Assembly: GCA_030323885.1 (NCBI GenBank)
Contig: CM059186.1
Span: forward strand, 21,843,849 to 21,907,848
Direction of reading: 5' to 3'
Source: Branchipolynoe longqiensis
Taxonomy: Eukaryota; Annelida; Polychaeta; Phyllodocida; Polynoidae
Length of the DNA: 64,000 nt
Both the position numbers and the translations under genes were made by a program. Positions 10,940 to 22,296 of this stretch are shown piece by piece (positions within the stretch are counted from its first letter, which is position 1; each line of letters opens with the position of its first letter). The notes below the pieces were generated by a model. The model was not told where the DNA came from, made no database searches, and worked only from the letters and a program-made list of their open reading frames with translations.

Positions 10940-11145
10940 CTGTCTTCTGGTTACAGAAAGAGAGGGCGCCCCCGTCTCCAGTTCAGGGATACCATCAATA
11001 GAAACCTGAAGCTGAGAGACATTAAGACCGACTCATGGGCATCACTCTCACAGCAGAGAGCTAAATGAAGAGTGGTAGTCAAATAATGAAAGCAGTCTTT
11101 GTCACATCACGACCGACAGCATGATGATGATGATGATGATGATAC
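10940..11145 (+). pseudogene. LINE (family D) ORF2 C-terminal remnant and 3' end
   Basis: Longest family D copy in the window. One frame reads KRGRPRLQFRDTINRN, then LKLRDIKTDSWASLSQQRAK before a stop. RGRPRL followed by a D-x-W block is the usual end of non-LTR retrotransposon ORF2 proteins. The sister copy at 37.64 kb has TGG (Trp) where this copy has TGA, so the stop is early. The 3' end is (GAT)n, about 20 bp. The copy is 5'-truncated; no reverse transcriptase motif is present. The clade was not determined. Confidence 0.75.
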
Positions 11146-11410
11146 TGTACACTATACAGCATAGGCTGTTCCCCCACTTTTAATGTTCACAATGTACACC
11201 ATGTACAAACCAAATGTCATTGCTTCAATGGCGGAAAGACCAGTGCATTGGCGCTGACAAAATATGTATTCAGATGAATAAAATATTGATTTAAAAACAA
11301 AGAATAATGGAGTGCCAGACACCACCAACAAACGATGGCGGATGTCTAGGAGAAGTAACACGCATATCATGGTTTTCTTAGTATTTGTCTTAAAGGTATA
11401 ATGTATTTCG

Positions 11411-12055
11411 TTATATTTCTATGTGTTTATTGGCATTTGTGTGTGTTTCTATTAATATCGATACATTTCTATGTGTTTCTATTAATTCTGGTGTTTTTAT
11501 ATATTTCGATGTAATTATACTTTTAAAGAAGCATTTCAGTTCACTGTGTTGATGTGCATTTCGAAATGTTTCTGTTTCTGTATTTCTAAACATTTATATG
11601 CATCTCCCTGTACTGATATGTCTTTCTATGTATCTCTGTATGGTTCTGTGTATCTTACTATATTTCTATGTATTTCGATATGTTTCTGTCCATTTCAACG
11701 TCTTTTTGTATTATTTCTATGCATGTCAATGTACTGCTATGTCTTTCTGTTACTTTCTGTATAAATGTTACTTTCTGTACATCTTGGTATGTTTCTGTTA
11801 CTTGTTGTATATCTTGGTATGTTTCTGTGCATTCGATCTGTTTTTGTTCATTTCATTGTGTTTCTCTATCTTTCTGTACATTTCAGTGTGCTGCTGTGTA
11901 TTTTTGTTCATTACCATGTATTTCTGCGCAATTCTCTAGGCTGCTATGTCTTTCTGTGCATTTCGATATCTGCTTTGTTTTTCTATGGATTTCAGTATGT
12001 TTCTACGCATTTAATTGTATCTATGACACTTATGTGTGTTTATAATTTATGGCGT
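11411..12055. repeat. T-rich degenerate repeat (TTTCTATGTAT-type)
   Basis: Dense repetition of words such as TTTCTATGTATTTC and GATATGTTTCTGT with a loose period near 12 bp. It produces several overlapping spurious Cys/Phe-rich reading frames on the plus strand. Confidence 0.8.
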
Positions 12056-12139
12056 TACTAAGTATTTCAAAGTGCTGCTCTCTTTCTTTATCATTCGCTA
12101 ACTTTCTCTGTCTTATTTTAGCAGCCTCTGAACCTTTAC

Positions 12140-12437
12140 GAAAAAGAAAGAAAATTAGTTTTATTTAATGACGCCTCTTGAGCTTATTGATTTTTATTAT
12201 CGGCTATTGGGCGTCAACTATATGGTCTGACATATATAAGCAGGAAGTGGTCTTTTATATGCACTTTCTGACAGATAGGACAGCATGTACCACAGCCTTT
12301 GATGAACCAGTTGTGGACCACTGGTTGGAACGGAAAATAACCCAAACTGCAAATGTGTCCACTGAGAAGGATCGATCGGATGACCGATAGCTTCACAGGT
12401 GGACACTCTACCACCTGAGCTACGTCCCGCTCCTGAA
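12140..12437 (-). mobile_element. SINE-B copy, near full length with internal loss
   Basis: 3' end (TTTTATTTAATGACGCCTC) at left, tRNA-like head (GAGCTACGTCCCGCTCC) at right. A gap between GGCGTCAAC and TATATGGTCTGACAT removes part of the tail region. Confidence 0.85.
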
Positions 12438-12439
12438 CC

Positions 12440-13015
12440 TTTATGATGATGTTCCTGTCAGAAAGGAAATGGATGTTGTACCCACTCATGTATATACCTA
12501 ATAGCATTTCTACCATAAGAGGAGTGGGACGTAGCTCAGGTTGTAGCGTGTCCACCTGTGAAGCTCTCGGTTATCCGATCGATCCTTCTCAGTGGACCCA
12601 TTTGCAGTTTTGGCTATTTTCGATTCCAACCAGTGGTCCACAACAGGTTCATTAAAGGCTGTGGTATGTGCTGTCCTGTCTGTGAGTAAGTCCGTATAAT
12701 AGACACCTTGCTGCTTATTGGAAAGAGTAGCCTATGAGGTGTCATCAGGTTTCCTCCAAAGAAATATCTCAGAATGACCATATGTTTGACGTCCAACAGC
12801 CAATGATACGATTAAAAAATCACTGTGCTCTAGAGGTTTCAGTAAATATAACAAGCCTCACTTTTCCCCTACGATATAACAAGGTCCGACTTTGTAGCAG
12901 TTTGTGTGCCCATCTAATAGCTTTTCTATGATATGACAAGGGCCAACCTGATAGACAAGAAATTGACGTAACCACTCGTGTACCCAGCTAATAGTATTTC
13001 TATGATATGACAAGG
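12440..13015. repeat. Degenerate repeat block split by a SINE-B
   Basis: A segment around AATAGTATTTCTATGATATG recurs at about 12490-12525, 12905-12945 and 12978-13015. The SINE-B at 12525-12860 lies within the block. Confidence 0.6.
12525..12860 (+). mobile_element. SINE-B copy, full length
   Basis: Head GGAGTGGGACGTAGCTCAGG has an A-box-like sequence resembling a tRNA D arm. Body contains CCAGTGGTCCACAACAGGTT and the 3' region AATGACCATATGTTTGACGT. Together with the minus copy at 12140-12437 it forms an inverted pair. Confidence 0.9.
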
Positions 13016-13039
13016 CTCAGCATCATATCAATGTGAATT

Positions 13040-13220
13040 AATGAGATATCAGCTAATGGTTAGGGCACTCGTCCCGGAATGGCATAAATGTGGGTTCAAT
13101 TGCCACTCTAACTATAAGAGTGTCCCGCTTGTTTGAACGTCCCCACGACACTGGTGCTGTGACCAGGATTCTCCACATGCTGAGTACTGTATGGTGTTGA
13201 ACCTACCCCTTGACATGTAA
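13040..13220 (+). mobile_element. SINE-C copy, diverged
   Basis: tRNA-like part CTAATGGTTAGGGCACTCG and B box GGGTTCAATT, followed by the family body (ACACTGGTGCTGTGACCAGG, TGGTGTTGAACCTACCC) shared with 42327-42840. Confidence 0.7.
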
Positions 13221-13282
13221 CGAAGGTGCACTATCTGGATATTTCGAATAGTAAGTACATGACTTAGGATTACAGGAGGATG

Positions 13283-13540
13283 CGTTTAGATGTAGTTGTG
13301 TTTTATGTCCTAGCAACGTCTAAGGTCATGGCTGGTGGGTACCAACTTTTGGCAATGCACACTCATGGTGACTATATAGTGCTGCCCCACTGGGAGACCA
13401 GCCCACCAGCACCACGACCGGATATCCCACACAATCATATTATCTGGACACTGTGCTAACCAGAGCTTGTCCTATCCTATTAATGCTAAGCACCAGGCTA
13501 GGTAGCGACAAGTATCAATTTTTTGTAAGTCATTGTGTAA
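13283..13540 (-). mobile_element. SINE-A copy, head missing
   Basis: Tail TTTTATGTCCTAGCAACGTC at left; body ends near 13540 at GTAAGTCATTG. Several small deletions. Confidence 0.8.
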
Positions 13541-14084
13541 AGTCCTCAGCTGGAATCTGTGGTTTGTGTAGGCAGGCTATAATGAAATCAATACAGGCCT
13601 TGTGGAAGAGTATAAAGAATGAAAGTAGAGAGAGAGACAATGCCCTCAGGGTTATTATTATATAGTGGTACATGGATCTGGTATGTCATACCACCTGACC
13701 GTGTTCTCCAATGAGAATCAAGCATTTACAGTTCCACCAATGAATATCAAGCAATCCTGTGTTACCATGGCTACAGTGATCTGCCCACCACCATCATGCA
13801 GTGTGGCTGCTTGGCCACCACCTGCCTGAGCTGAGTGTGTGGTGATCCGTGACTAACAGAGGGGGGAGGGGTAGTGAGTAGAGCTCCAATCTGCCCCTTA
13901 CACACTATCTCTAGTGCCTCTTTCACACTATCTACCTAATACACAATGACTATTGACCATAAGTAAAGGATCACCAGCAACTACATAAATACATTCATGC
14001 ACCTGGCACTATATATATACCATTTACCATTATAGACCATTTGCATTCCCCCACCAATACATTTTATCAGAATATTTTACAACT
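13541..14084. other. Unassigned, no feature seen
   Basis: No recognisable repeat or coding block. Includes a short G-rich stretch at 13860-13872. Confidence 0.4.
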
Positions 14085-14160
14085 GGTTTGACTCGGGCAG
14101 GATTGGAACTCCTGACCTTCCACATGGGAAGCCTGCGCTCTTACGGATTCAGCAACGTCG
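14085..14160 (-). mobile_element. tRNA-like SINE head fragment (alternative SINE-A head)
   Basis: Complement resembles the head at 43937-44015: GAGTCAAAC end, AGGAGTTCCAATCCTGCC B-box region and GAATCCGTAAGAGCGCAGGC. Only the head remains. Confidence 0.6.
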
Positions 14161-14174
14161 GGTGAGTTAATTCT

Positions 14175-14330
14175 ATCAGAGAGCCTATATAATCTAATGG
14201 TTATGCTAATCCCCCCAGAATGGCAGACATAAGGGATCGCGTATCACTCTAGGTAGAATATCCTGTTTGTTGCAATACCCTCACGACACATATATGATCC
14301 GGTAAGATTCCAAAGTGCGTCCATATTACA
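14175..14330 (+). mobile_element. SINE-C copy, degenerate
   Basis: GAGCCTATATAATCTAATGG and CCTCACGACACATATATGAT correspond in order to the SINE-C head and body. Confidence 0.5.
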
Positions 14331-15333
14331 CCGGAATAAGACCATCACCAGCCCTATGTTAATTTGCAGCGCTCGGACACACGAGAGAAGGCATATATAA
14401 GTTTTTATATTTATTGAATAGAAGCTCCATCATGGAATATCATAGGGTTATCTCAATCATCATATCATAACAGATAACAAAAAATAAACAAAAAAGTCAG
14501 TGCCACAGAGGCGAGTGAGGTTGGCACAAATGCGGGTGACTGGCACCAGTGTCACAGAAGGACTGGCTTCCTTATCGTTCATCAATTGGCTGTTGTAGTT
14601 GGCAAATGCGACTGGACATATTTCTGAAGCGAGATGAGAGATACATTTAAGGCATAGTAAATAGAGGCAATTAGTGAAATCAGCACTTAACCCCTACCAA
14701 TGACTGAACTAACGAAAACAACGAAAAAAGGGTTGGGTGGGTGGGAAAATCTGACTTGCTTGTTTGCGGGCTTGTGGCGAAGTGAGGTTTGGGGCAGAGT
14801 AGGTCATATGGAGGTCACGAAAAAGGTCATGTTAGCCTCGCTCGCAAATTAACGATGTTGCCTCGCAACATACGTAATTTGTTTTTTTAGCTAATTATTT
14901 TTGGAGAAGTAATCAGTCTATAATTTACTATAAGTTACTGCTACATCACCCATTAAACTGCTACATCACCCATTAAACTGCTACATCACCCATTAAACTG
15001 CAACAGAAAGAATGAATTACGGCTTTCTCCCATTCATCAGGTAGACACTTTTAATTGAGAGTGAGTTACTTTAAATATCTGGTCACATGGTTTTACCAAG
15101 TATTCCTTACATGAATAGACTCTATTAGTTCCCCATGGCTCTACTAGTATTAGCAGTTCTGTGATGTCACACAGGGAAGGGAAGGGTCCACTTTCCTAGA
15201 TCCTAAGGCATACTCAAAACCTAGAATTTATTTGTACTACTCTCTAAGCCTGTAATATGCCGTAGCCTATGCCACCATGGGCAGTCATTGCGGCTGAATG
15301 ACACTAATATCGATAACTTAACCACAGAGACCC
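14331..15333. other. Unassigned; contains a small 21-bp triplet repeat
   Basis: At 14937-15000 the word ACTGCTACATCACCCATTAA is present three times in tandem. Otherwise no feature recognised in this kilobase. Confidence 0.5.
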
Positions 15334-15925
15334 TAATGCCCCGGTCCCATACACGTTAGTGGACGTAGTTGAACATAGTGGAGGCTAACGTAGTTGAAGG
15401 TAGTTGAACGTAGTTGAACGTAGTTGAACGTAGTTGAATGTACCAGCATCTGTACTTGTCCATGATCTGTACTTGTCCATTGGTAATAACGTAGGTGAGC
15501 CATGATCTCCGATTTAATTTGTGAACATGTTCAAAAGAGCGCTACGTTAGAGGCTGAATTTGCATCCGTGATGCTAAAGTACTCTAGCGTATGCTAGCAT
15601 ACTCCAACATACTCTAGTGTACTCTAGAGTACTCTAGCATGCTCTAGCATACTCTAATGTACTTGGACGAAGCCATTAGTGGACGTAGGTGAGCGTAGTG
15701 CAGGCTAACATAGTTGAACGTAGTTGAACCTAGTTGATCGTACCGGCATCTGTACCATAATGTATTTATCTTCCCGTAAAATATTTATCCGTACCAAAAC
15801 CTGCCATACCTTAACATATTTTAATGTAGTTTAACGTACTTACACCACGTTTGACCCATGTTAGCCTCCACTATGTTCACCTACGTTCAACTACGTCCAC
15901 TAACGTCTATGTGACCGCGGCATTA
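15334..15925. mobile_element. Foldback element FB2 (592 bp)
   Basis: Inverted ends TAATGCCCCGGTCCCATAC and TATGTGACCGCGGCATTA. Left arm repeats ACGTAGTTGA and GTTAGTGGACGTAG; middle repeats CATACTCTAG; right arm carries the complement of the first words. AT-flanked palindrome GTGAACATGTTCAAAAG at 15521-15537. Related to FB6 at 34.2 kb. Confidence 0.75.
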
Positions 15926-16006
15926 TACCCTAAATAGCTCCTAGAGATTAAGAGGCGTAGGTTATTTCAAGTGATACAAATTATGACTAGTCATATTTAA
16001 TGATAA

Positions 16007-16265
16007 CAATTCGTGACCGTACTATCAAAAGGTTCTATCTGACAAAAGAGTGCTTTCGAGATAATGAGGAATGAACCTGTGTAACTGCATAATAGCAAAA
16101 CAGAGAGAACAATATTATTTTTAATATATCTCAATTAAAAATACCAGTTGAGAAACAGTTGTGTAACTGCATGATCAACTTTTGTAGATAGAACATTTTT
16201 ACATCCATAACACCAATTCAGTCACTTTGTCAGATAGAACCTTTTTATAGTAAGGTCACAAATTG
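16007..16265. mobile_element. MITE, family G
   Basis: Terminal inverted repeat of about 36 bp: left CAATTCGTGACCGTACTATC and right complement CAATTTGTGACCTTACTATA, both continuing into AAGGTTCTATCTGACAAA. No coding sequence. A related half-copy lies near 25765-25835. Confidence 0.75.
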
Positions 16266-16397
16266 TAAATAAGTAAAGTTGTGTTGGCCATAATACTGCG
16301 GCCTCATGTCAAGGCCAAGGTTGCGTACATTGCAGCCTTTGAATACATAAGATGATATTATATATGGTTTCACACTCCATCACAACAAAACCCAAAG

Positions 16398-17360
16398 ATG
16401 GTTGCTTTGTTTAAATTAAAGCAACATAGATTACAGACACCAGAAGTGAAGATCAAATGTGGAGTGCGACAAGGATGTGTTCTATAACCTAGTCTTTTCA
16501 ACATTTATACAGAAATGATTTTCAGAGAAATAGATGACATCATAGGAATAAATGTTGGAGGTGGAAATATCAATAACACAAAATACGCAGACGATACAGC
16601 ACTGCTAGCCTTAACGTCAAATCGACTACAAGATATAGTGGATGAAGTAAAAGAAAAAAGTGAGAGATGTGGCCTCAAAATGAATGTAAAGAAGACAAAA
16701 TCCATGGTTGTCAGCAGAAAGGAATACAAACCAAGAGCAGAGATAAAAGTTAATGGTGTAATCTTGGAGCAGGTAGAGTCATTTGTGTATCTGGGCCATT
16801 TAATAACTAGTGATGGCGGATGTGAAAGAGAGATTAAACGGGGAATAAACATTGCCAAAACAACATTTCTAAAGATGCAGAAAGTACTAACATCTAGAGA
16901 CATAAATATAAAAACAAGACTCCGACTGCTAAAATGCTATGTGTGGTCTACCCTTTTATATTGCTGCGAGACATGGACTTTGAAGAAAGCAATAACAACA
17001 AAGCTCAAGGCATTTGAAATGTGGCAATACAGAAGAATGTTAAAAATTCCATGGACAGCAATGATAAGCAACATGGAGGTCCTAACAAGAATGAAAATAA
17101 AGAGACAGATAATACAAACGATCAAAAACAGAAAAATTAAATACTTTGGCCACATGATACGACACCAGGAATCACAGAGAAGAATACTGGAAGGGAAGAT
17201 AGAAGGGAAAAGACCAAGAGGGAGAAGGAGAACAACATGGATGGACAACATCACTGAGTGGACAGCAATGAGCTATGCGGAATGCGTAAGAGGAACGAAT
17301 GACAGGAAGAGATGGAGGTCCATTGCAGCCAACCTTCTTCGAGAAGACGGCACCCATTGA
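16398..17360 (+). pseudogene. RTE-like non-LTR reverse transcriptase remnant
   Basis: Reverse transcriptase that would copy its own RNA into the genome. One frame shows the motif GVRQGCVL, broken by TAA at 16485-16487 where a Ser codon is expected, then PSLFNIYTEM. It continues with KYADDTALLA (the catalytic YADD box), GLKMNVKKTKSM, FVYLGHLITSDGG and a C-terminal region with CETWTLKKA, FEMWQYRRML and IPWTA. The last three match the C-terminal layout of RTE elements of the BovB type. After the stop codon the frame is open for 281 codons to TGA at 17358-17360. The 3' end is a short (ATTG)n tract. The endonuclease and fingers are missing, so this is a 5'-truncated copy. It lies inside the inferred Wnt intron, antisense to that gene. 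Confidence 0.9.
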
Positions 17361-17374
17361 TTGATTGATTGAGA
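17357..17374 (+). repeat. (ATTG)n tail of the RTE-like element
   Basis: Four ATTG units directly follow the ORF, as expected for the short tandem 3' ends of RTE elements. Confidence 0.8.
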
Positions 17375-17560
17375 TTACAGAAATTAATCTAATGTATTTA
17401 TCTCAGAATATGGCACAAACTCGAAACCATCGGACTATGCAACTTTAATAAGTGCAGCAATATCCATGGTGGATCATACGAAGGATCAAATTTAGATAAT
17501 TGCTTTGATTTAGAAAATGTCATGCTTTATTCGGATTATGCATCTTTAACTTGACTTACC
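17375..17560. mobile_element. MITE family F remnants
   Basis: Contains AACCATCGGACTATGCAACT and TTCGGATTATGCATCTTTAA, the terminal motif of a family also present at 29380-29515, 32208-32300, 34664-34805, 40386-40699 and 56815-56985. Confidence 0.55.
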
Positions 17561-17729
17561 CAGACGGGATGGCCGAATAAGTTAGAGCGTCGGTCTCCCG
17601 TGTTTGGTAGATCGTGGGGTCGTGGGTTCGAACCCTGGTTGAGTCAAACCAATGACTTAAAAATTGATACTTGTTGCTTCCTAGCCAGGCGCTCGGCATT
17701 ATTAGGATAGGACAAGGAGCAGTGGAATG
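17561..17729 (+). mobile_element. SINE-A copy, 5' half
   Basis: Clear head: GACGGGATGGCCGAATAAGT, B box GTGGGTTCGAACCCTGG, then TCAAACCAATGACTTAAAAA. It stops after TTAGGATAGGACAAGGA. A poly-A run follows at about 17787-17804. Confidence 0.9.
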
Positions 17730-18006
17730 AGGAAGACCAATCATCCACGATTGAAATTTCCCCTGCTTAAACAACTAATGTACCAAAAAAAAAAAAAAAA
17801 ATATGAAGTAGGCTTTCTTCAGACTATGCTGCTTTAAGTGTAAAGTAAGTAGCACAGCAATAGCTAGTATTGTATTTATACGCCAATGTGTTACTCAGTG
17901 TAAACGCTCTATAGATTAGTAGTTGTCAACTACATCTTTTTAATAGTAGAAACTCAATGACAGAATTTTGCTTCTTCATTTGATTTTCTTTATGCGGTGA
18001 ATATTG

Positions 18007-18052
18007 GACAAGATGGCCGAATGAATTGATCGCCCACTTCCCTGTTTGGCTG
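18007..18052 (+). mobile_element. SINE-A head fragment
   Basis: ACAAGATGGCCGAATGAATT and CGCCCACTTCCCTGTTTGG. It abuts a reverse-oriented SINE-A. Confidence 0.65.
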
Positions 18053-18404
18053 GTTGCTTTTTGGAGTTTTACATCCTGGCATTATCTAAGGCCATATCAG
18101 GACGGGTGTACATCGACTTGTGACAGTGTGCACCCATGGTGACTTTATACTGATGCCCCAATGGGAGACCAGGCCACCAGCACCATGAACTGATATCCTG
18201 GTCAGTCACATTATCCTGACACTGAGCCAACCAGTCCTTGCCCTATCCTAATAATGCCAAGCACCTGGCTCGAAAGGGACAAGTATCAATTTTATAATTC
18301 ATCGGTTTGATTCGACCAGGGTTCGAACCCGTGGGTTCGAATCCCAGGATCTACCAAAACGGGTGACGGACGCTCAACTCATTCGGCGATCCCATCTAAT
18401 CTGA
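18050..18404 (-). mobile_element. SINE-A copy, near full length
   Basis: Tail TTTTACATCCTGGCATTATC at left, head with CGAACCCGTGGGTTCGAA and CTCATTCGGCGATCCC at right. Confidence 0.88.
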
Positions 18405-18469
18405 GGCCCACTTGAAATAACCCTGAGCATCCAAGCAGTCTATGACTTATCCATGTTTTGGTAGTTTTT

Positions 18470-18552
18470 GTAGTTTTGGGTTTTACGCCCGGGCAACATC
18501 TAGAATCATACCAGGACGGGCACCGACTTGTGACAGTGCGCACTCATGCGGT
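18470..18552 (-). mobile_element. SINE-A tail, cut off by foldback element FB3
   Basis: TTTTACGCCCGGGCAACATC through GCGCACTCATGCGG, then sequence switches abruptly to FB3. Confidence 0.75.
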
Positions 18553-18554
18553 TT

Positions 18555-18899
18555 TAATGTGGGTCAACGAGTGGAACGTAGTGTAACGTAGTGGAACATA
18601 GTGGAACGTAGTGAGGAACGTTGGCCTTACGTCCGTTTAACGTCATTGACGTTCGCTGAACGAAACAGAACGTACGGCGAACGTATACCCTTACGTTCGA
18701 CCTACGTCAAAACTTTTGAACATGTCCAAAACATCGACGTAACTCGACATAACACGACGTAATGTGACGTAGCTCGACGTCAGTCTAACGTCATTATGAC
18801 GTCATCATAACGTAATCCAACATACATCAACGTAATGACGAAATATCACCACGTTAGGCTCACGTTCGCTCATTACGTCGTAGTGTGACAGGGGTATTA
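18555..18899. mobile_element. Foldback element FB3
   Basis: Ends TAATGTGGGTCAACG and GTGTGACAGGGGTATTA are inverted. Arms repeat GGAACGTAGTG and ACGTAACTCGACGT. Central AT-flanked palindrome TTTTGAACATGTCCAAAA at 18716-18733. Confidence 0.7.
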
Positions 18900-18904
18900 G
18901 GGCA

Positions 18905-19640
18905 TGTCCCACAATGCACAAAGACAGCAGAAGTCACGCGGCGAAACAAGCCACCACAAGCCCTGCTTAGCGCACGACCCACAATGCACAGCGACACCGG
19001 AGGTCATGTGGTGAAACAAGCAACCACAAGCCCTGCTTAGCGCACGGCCCACAATGCACAGCAACACCGGAAGTCATGCAGTGAAACAAGCCACTACAAG
19101 CCCTGGTTAGTGCACGGCCCACAATGCACAGTGACACTGGAAGTCATGCAGTGAAACAAGCCACCACAAGGCCTGCTTAGCGCACGGCCCTCAATGCACA
19201 GCGACACCGCAATTCATGCAGTGAAACAAGCCACCACTGCCCTGCTTAGCGCACGGCCCACAATGCACACCAACACCGGAAGTCACCCGATGAAACAAGC
19301 CACCACTAGCCCCTCTTAGCACATGGCCCACAATGCATAGCGGCACCAGAAGTCATGCAGCGAAACAAACAACCACAAGCCTCTCTTAGCGCAAGGCCCA
19401 CAATGCACAGCAACACCGGAAGTCAGATGACGAAACAAACCACCACAAGCCCCTCTTTGCGCACGGCCCACAATGCACAGCGACACCTGAAGTCATGCAG
19501 TGAAACAAACCACCACAACACAAGCCCCGCTTAGCACACGGCCCACAATGCCCAGCGGCACCGGAAGTCACGCGGCGAAACAAACCACCACAATCCCCTC
19601 TTTGCACACGGCCCACCATGCACGGCGGAACCGGAAGTCA
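18905..19640. repeat. 70-bp tandem repeat, about 10 copies
   Basis: Unit contains GGCCCACAATGCACAGCGAC, ACCGGAAGTCATGCAGTGAA and ACAAGCCACCACAAGCCC. Starts directly after FB3. Spacing of the CCCACAATG word is 70 bp through the first copies. Confidence 0.95.
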
Positions 19641-19829
19641 CGTGGGGACCGTCATGGCTTTTGCTCTCACGTGCAATAAAAAAAGGCGGGAGAGAGGACG
19701 GGGGGGAGGAGAGGCAGGGCGGGCAATTGCATCACGTGACAGAGGCTGGAAAGTAACCTGCACGCAGGGTGGCGCTGTGTGCCATGGCGTGAGGCAGTGT
19801 ACCGAGCGACCGTGCGACTCAACGTCATC

Positions 19830-20111
19830 TTATGCCTGGTACACACCTACCATTTGTGCGCACCCACCTACCGTATACGATCTAAAACTGCCCGTTCCGC
19901 ACACAAAAATCGCTTGGTGTGCGCTCCCCGCGCACACCTAGCGATTGCGATTCGCACATAAAACCTCAGTTTTAGGGCTAAAACCGGCCGATTACGATTG
20001 CGATTCGCGATTCGAAAAATGAATTGGCCCGTTTTCAGTTTTAAGCAGGTCGGGTCGAGTCGCACAGTTTTAGTGCGCGAATCCTATACGGTAGGTGTGT
20101 ACCAGCCTTTA
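19830..20111. mobile_element. Foldback element FB4
   Basis: Ends TTATGCCTGGTACACACC and GGTGTGTACCAGCCTTTA are inverted. Inner words GATTGCGATTCG and CACACCTA match FB1. Central CAGTTTTAGGGCTAAAACCG near 19963-19982. Confidence 0.75.
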
Positions 20112-20194
20112 CTGGGCGACCATTGACCAATTTCATATGATGTCAGCACCTGTATTTAGGTCAGTGCACGTGCTGCTTGGCTGCAGGACAACAT

Positions 20195-21250
20195 CCGGTC
20201 ACACTGCAAACTCAAAGGCTATGAGCAATCTTCATAGAGAAAAGCTGAAATATATCTAAAACCACACCACCTGGCCACAAACCAATTGGATTACATATAG
20301 AAAACACATTAAAAAAAGAGATTATATTAAATTTATAAGGCTAGGGTTCTGCATTTCTATTAATTTTGAATAAAATCGACGCGTTGCACCAAGCGTATCG
20401 GCAAACTCAATGCATTGTCAATGGCCGTGAGCAATCTTCATATAGTAAAAGTTAAATATCTCTAAAACCACACCACCTAGAAACAAGCTGATTGAAATAC
20501 ACATAGAAAACATGTTTACCAAAAAGATTATATTAAATTGATATGGTTAGGGTTCTGGATTTCTATAATTTTTAATAAAACTAATGTTTTGCACTGCGCG
20601 TACTGTCCAACTCAAGGCATTGTCAATGGTCGTGAGCAATCTTCATAGAGAAAATACAGAAAAAGTGAAATATCTCTTAAACCACACCACCTAGAAACAA
20701 ATCGTTTGGTACACATATAGAAAAGATGTTTAACAAAAGGATTATATTAAATTTATGAGGTTAGGGTTCTGGATTTCTATTAATTTTGACTAAAACTGAT
20801 GTTTTGCACTGCGCGTACCAGCAAACTCAATGCATTGTCAATGGCCGTGAGCAATCTTCTTACAGAAATAATTTAATATCTCTAAAACCACACGACCTAG
20901 ACACAAACTGCTTGGAACCCATATAGAAAACATGTTTATCAAAAAGATTATATTAAATTTATACGGTTAGGGTTCTGGATTTCTCTTAATTTTGACTAAA
21001 ACTGACGTATTGCACTGCGCGTACTGGCAAACTCAATGCATTGTCAATGGCCGTGAGCAATCTTCTTACAGAAATAATTTAATATCTCTAAAACCACACG
21101 ACCTAAACACAAACCGCTTGGAACATATATAGAAAACATGCTTACCAAAAAGATTATATTAAATTTATAAGGTTATGGTCCTAGATTTCTATTAATTTTG
21201 ACTAAAACTGACGTTTTGCACTGCGCGTACCGGCAAACTCAGTGGCAGTG
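20195..21250. repeat. 206-bp satellite, about 5 copies
   Basis: Monomer contains CATTGTCAATGGCCGTGAGC, TATCTCTAAAACCACACCAC, ATATAGAAAACATGTTTACC, GATTATATTAAATTTATAAG and GGTTAGGGTTCTGGATTTCT. Spacing of GATTATATT is 206, 214, 206 and 206 bp. The same monomer is at 26005-26643 and 39185-39580. Confidence 0.95.
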
Positions 21251-21478
21251 TACCTTCGTTCTGCAGCCGAGCTGCGCGCTCATACACAATGTTTGTAAAC
21301 ATTGAAAGGCATCTATTGAACAGACAGAACCTCCACCATCCACACCAACCGTATATATATGCTCTGATGTCTTCATTCTTTGCAGAAGACATACAATTAC
21401 AAAGCTTGAATTTATATCCTATTACCTCGTTTGTTAATATTCTTGTTCCAAATTACGTTTCTAACATATTAAGTATTA

Positions 21479-21793
21479 TAGGAGCAGGATGTAGCTCAGG
21501 CGGTCGAGTGTCCACATGTGAAGGTGGGGGTCGTCCAATCGATCCTGCTCAGTGGACACATTTCCGCTCCAACCATTGATTCACAACTGGTTCATCAAAG
21601 GCTGTGGTATGTGCTGTCCTGTCTGTGGGAAAGTGCACATAAAAGACCCCTTGCTGCTTGTCGGAAAGAGTAGCCTATGTGGTGGCAGCAGGTTTCATCC
21701 AAAGAAAATATGTCAGAATGACCATATGTTTGGTGTCCAATAGCCGAAGATAAAAATCAATGCACTCTAGAGTCATTGATAAATAAAACAAGC
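21479..21793 (+). mobile_element. SINE-B copy, near full length
   Basis: Head GAGCAGGATGTAGCTCAGGC, body ACTGGTTCATCAAAGGCTGT, 3' end GATAAATAAAACAAGCTT. A short deletion removes part of the segment before the CCAACC block. Confidence 0.9.
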
Positions 21794-22004
21794 TTCTTCT
21801 AACCTATTATATGCACACACTTTCACACCTGACTGATTCTGTTCTGTGTAGGACCAAAATACACACATAGAGAAGTAAATAATTTCAACTACTGCTTGGT
21901 CCTTCAAATTCCGAAATATGTACGAGGAAGATTATTTGTTTAGGATTGATTTTAATTAAATTGATTAAGATTGATTTGAACAACATTTTGTTTGAATGGG
22001 AGTT

Positions 22005-22192
22005 GATTGTTTGTTTGTTTGTTGTTGTTTTACATCCTAGCAACATCTAAGGTCATATCAGGACGGGTACCGACTTGTGACAGAACGCACTCATGGCGAT
22101 TTTATAGTGCTGCCCCACTTGGAAATCAGGCCGCTGGCACTATGACCCGATATCCCACTCAGTCACATTATCCTGACACCGAGCTACCATAA
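22005..22192 (-). mobile_element. SINE-A 3' half
   Basis: Tail TTTTACATCCTAGCAACATC through CTGACACCGAGCT. It is joined head-on to a plus-strand tail at 22193. Confidence 0.85.
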
Positions 22193-22296
22193 CGTCGCCA
22201 TGAGTGCGCACTGTCACAAGTCGGTATCCGTCCTGATATGACCTTAGATGTCGCTAGGACGTAAAACAACAACAAACAGACAAACAAACATTCACC
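22193..22296 (+). mobile_element. SINE-A tail fragment
   Basis: CGTCGCCATGAGTGCGCACT to GTCGCTAGGACGTAAAAC. With 22005-22192 it forms an inverted tail-to-tail pair. Confidence 0.85.

Noticed and set aside
11598..12061. Phe/Cys-rich overlapping frames resembling membrane proteins
   Set aside because: Hydrophobicity follows from T-rich repeat words; three frames are open at once.
16505..17254. Minus-strand hydrophobic frames at 16.5-17.3 kb
   Set aside because: Antisense shadows of the RTE-like reverse transcriptase on the plus strand.
18905..19640. CRISPR-like array (regular 70-bp spacing)
   Set aside because: The whole unit repeats, with no unique spacers, and the genome is eukaryotic.
20195..21250. 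Interstitial telomere tract
   Set aside because: GGTTAGGGTT is a single short word per 206-bp monomer, not a hexamer array.
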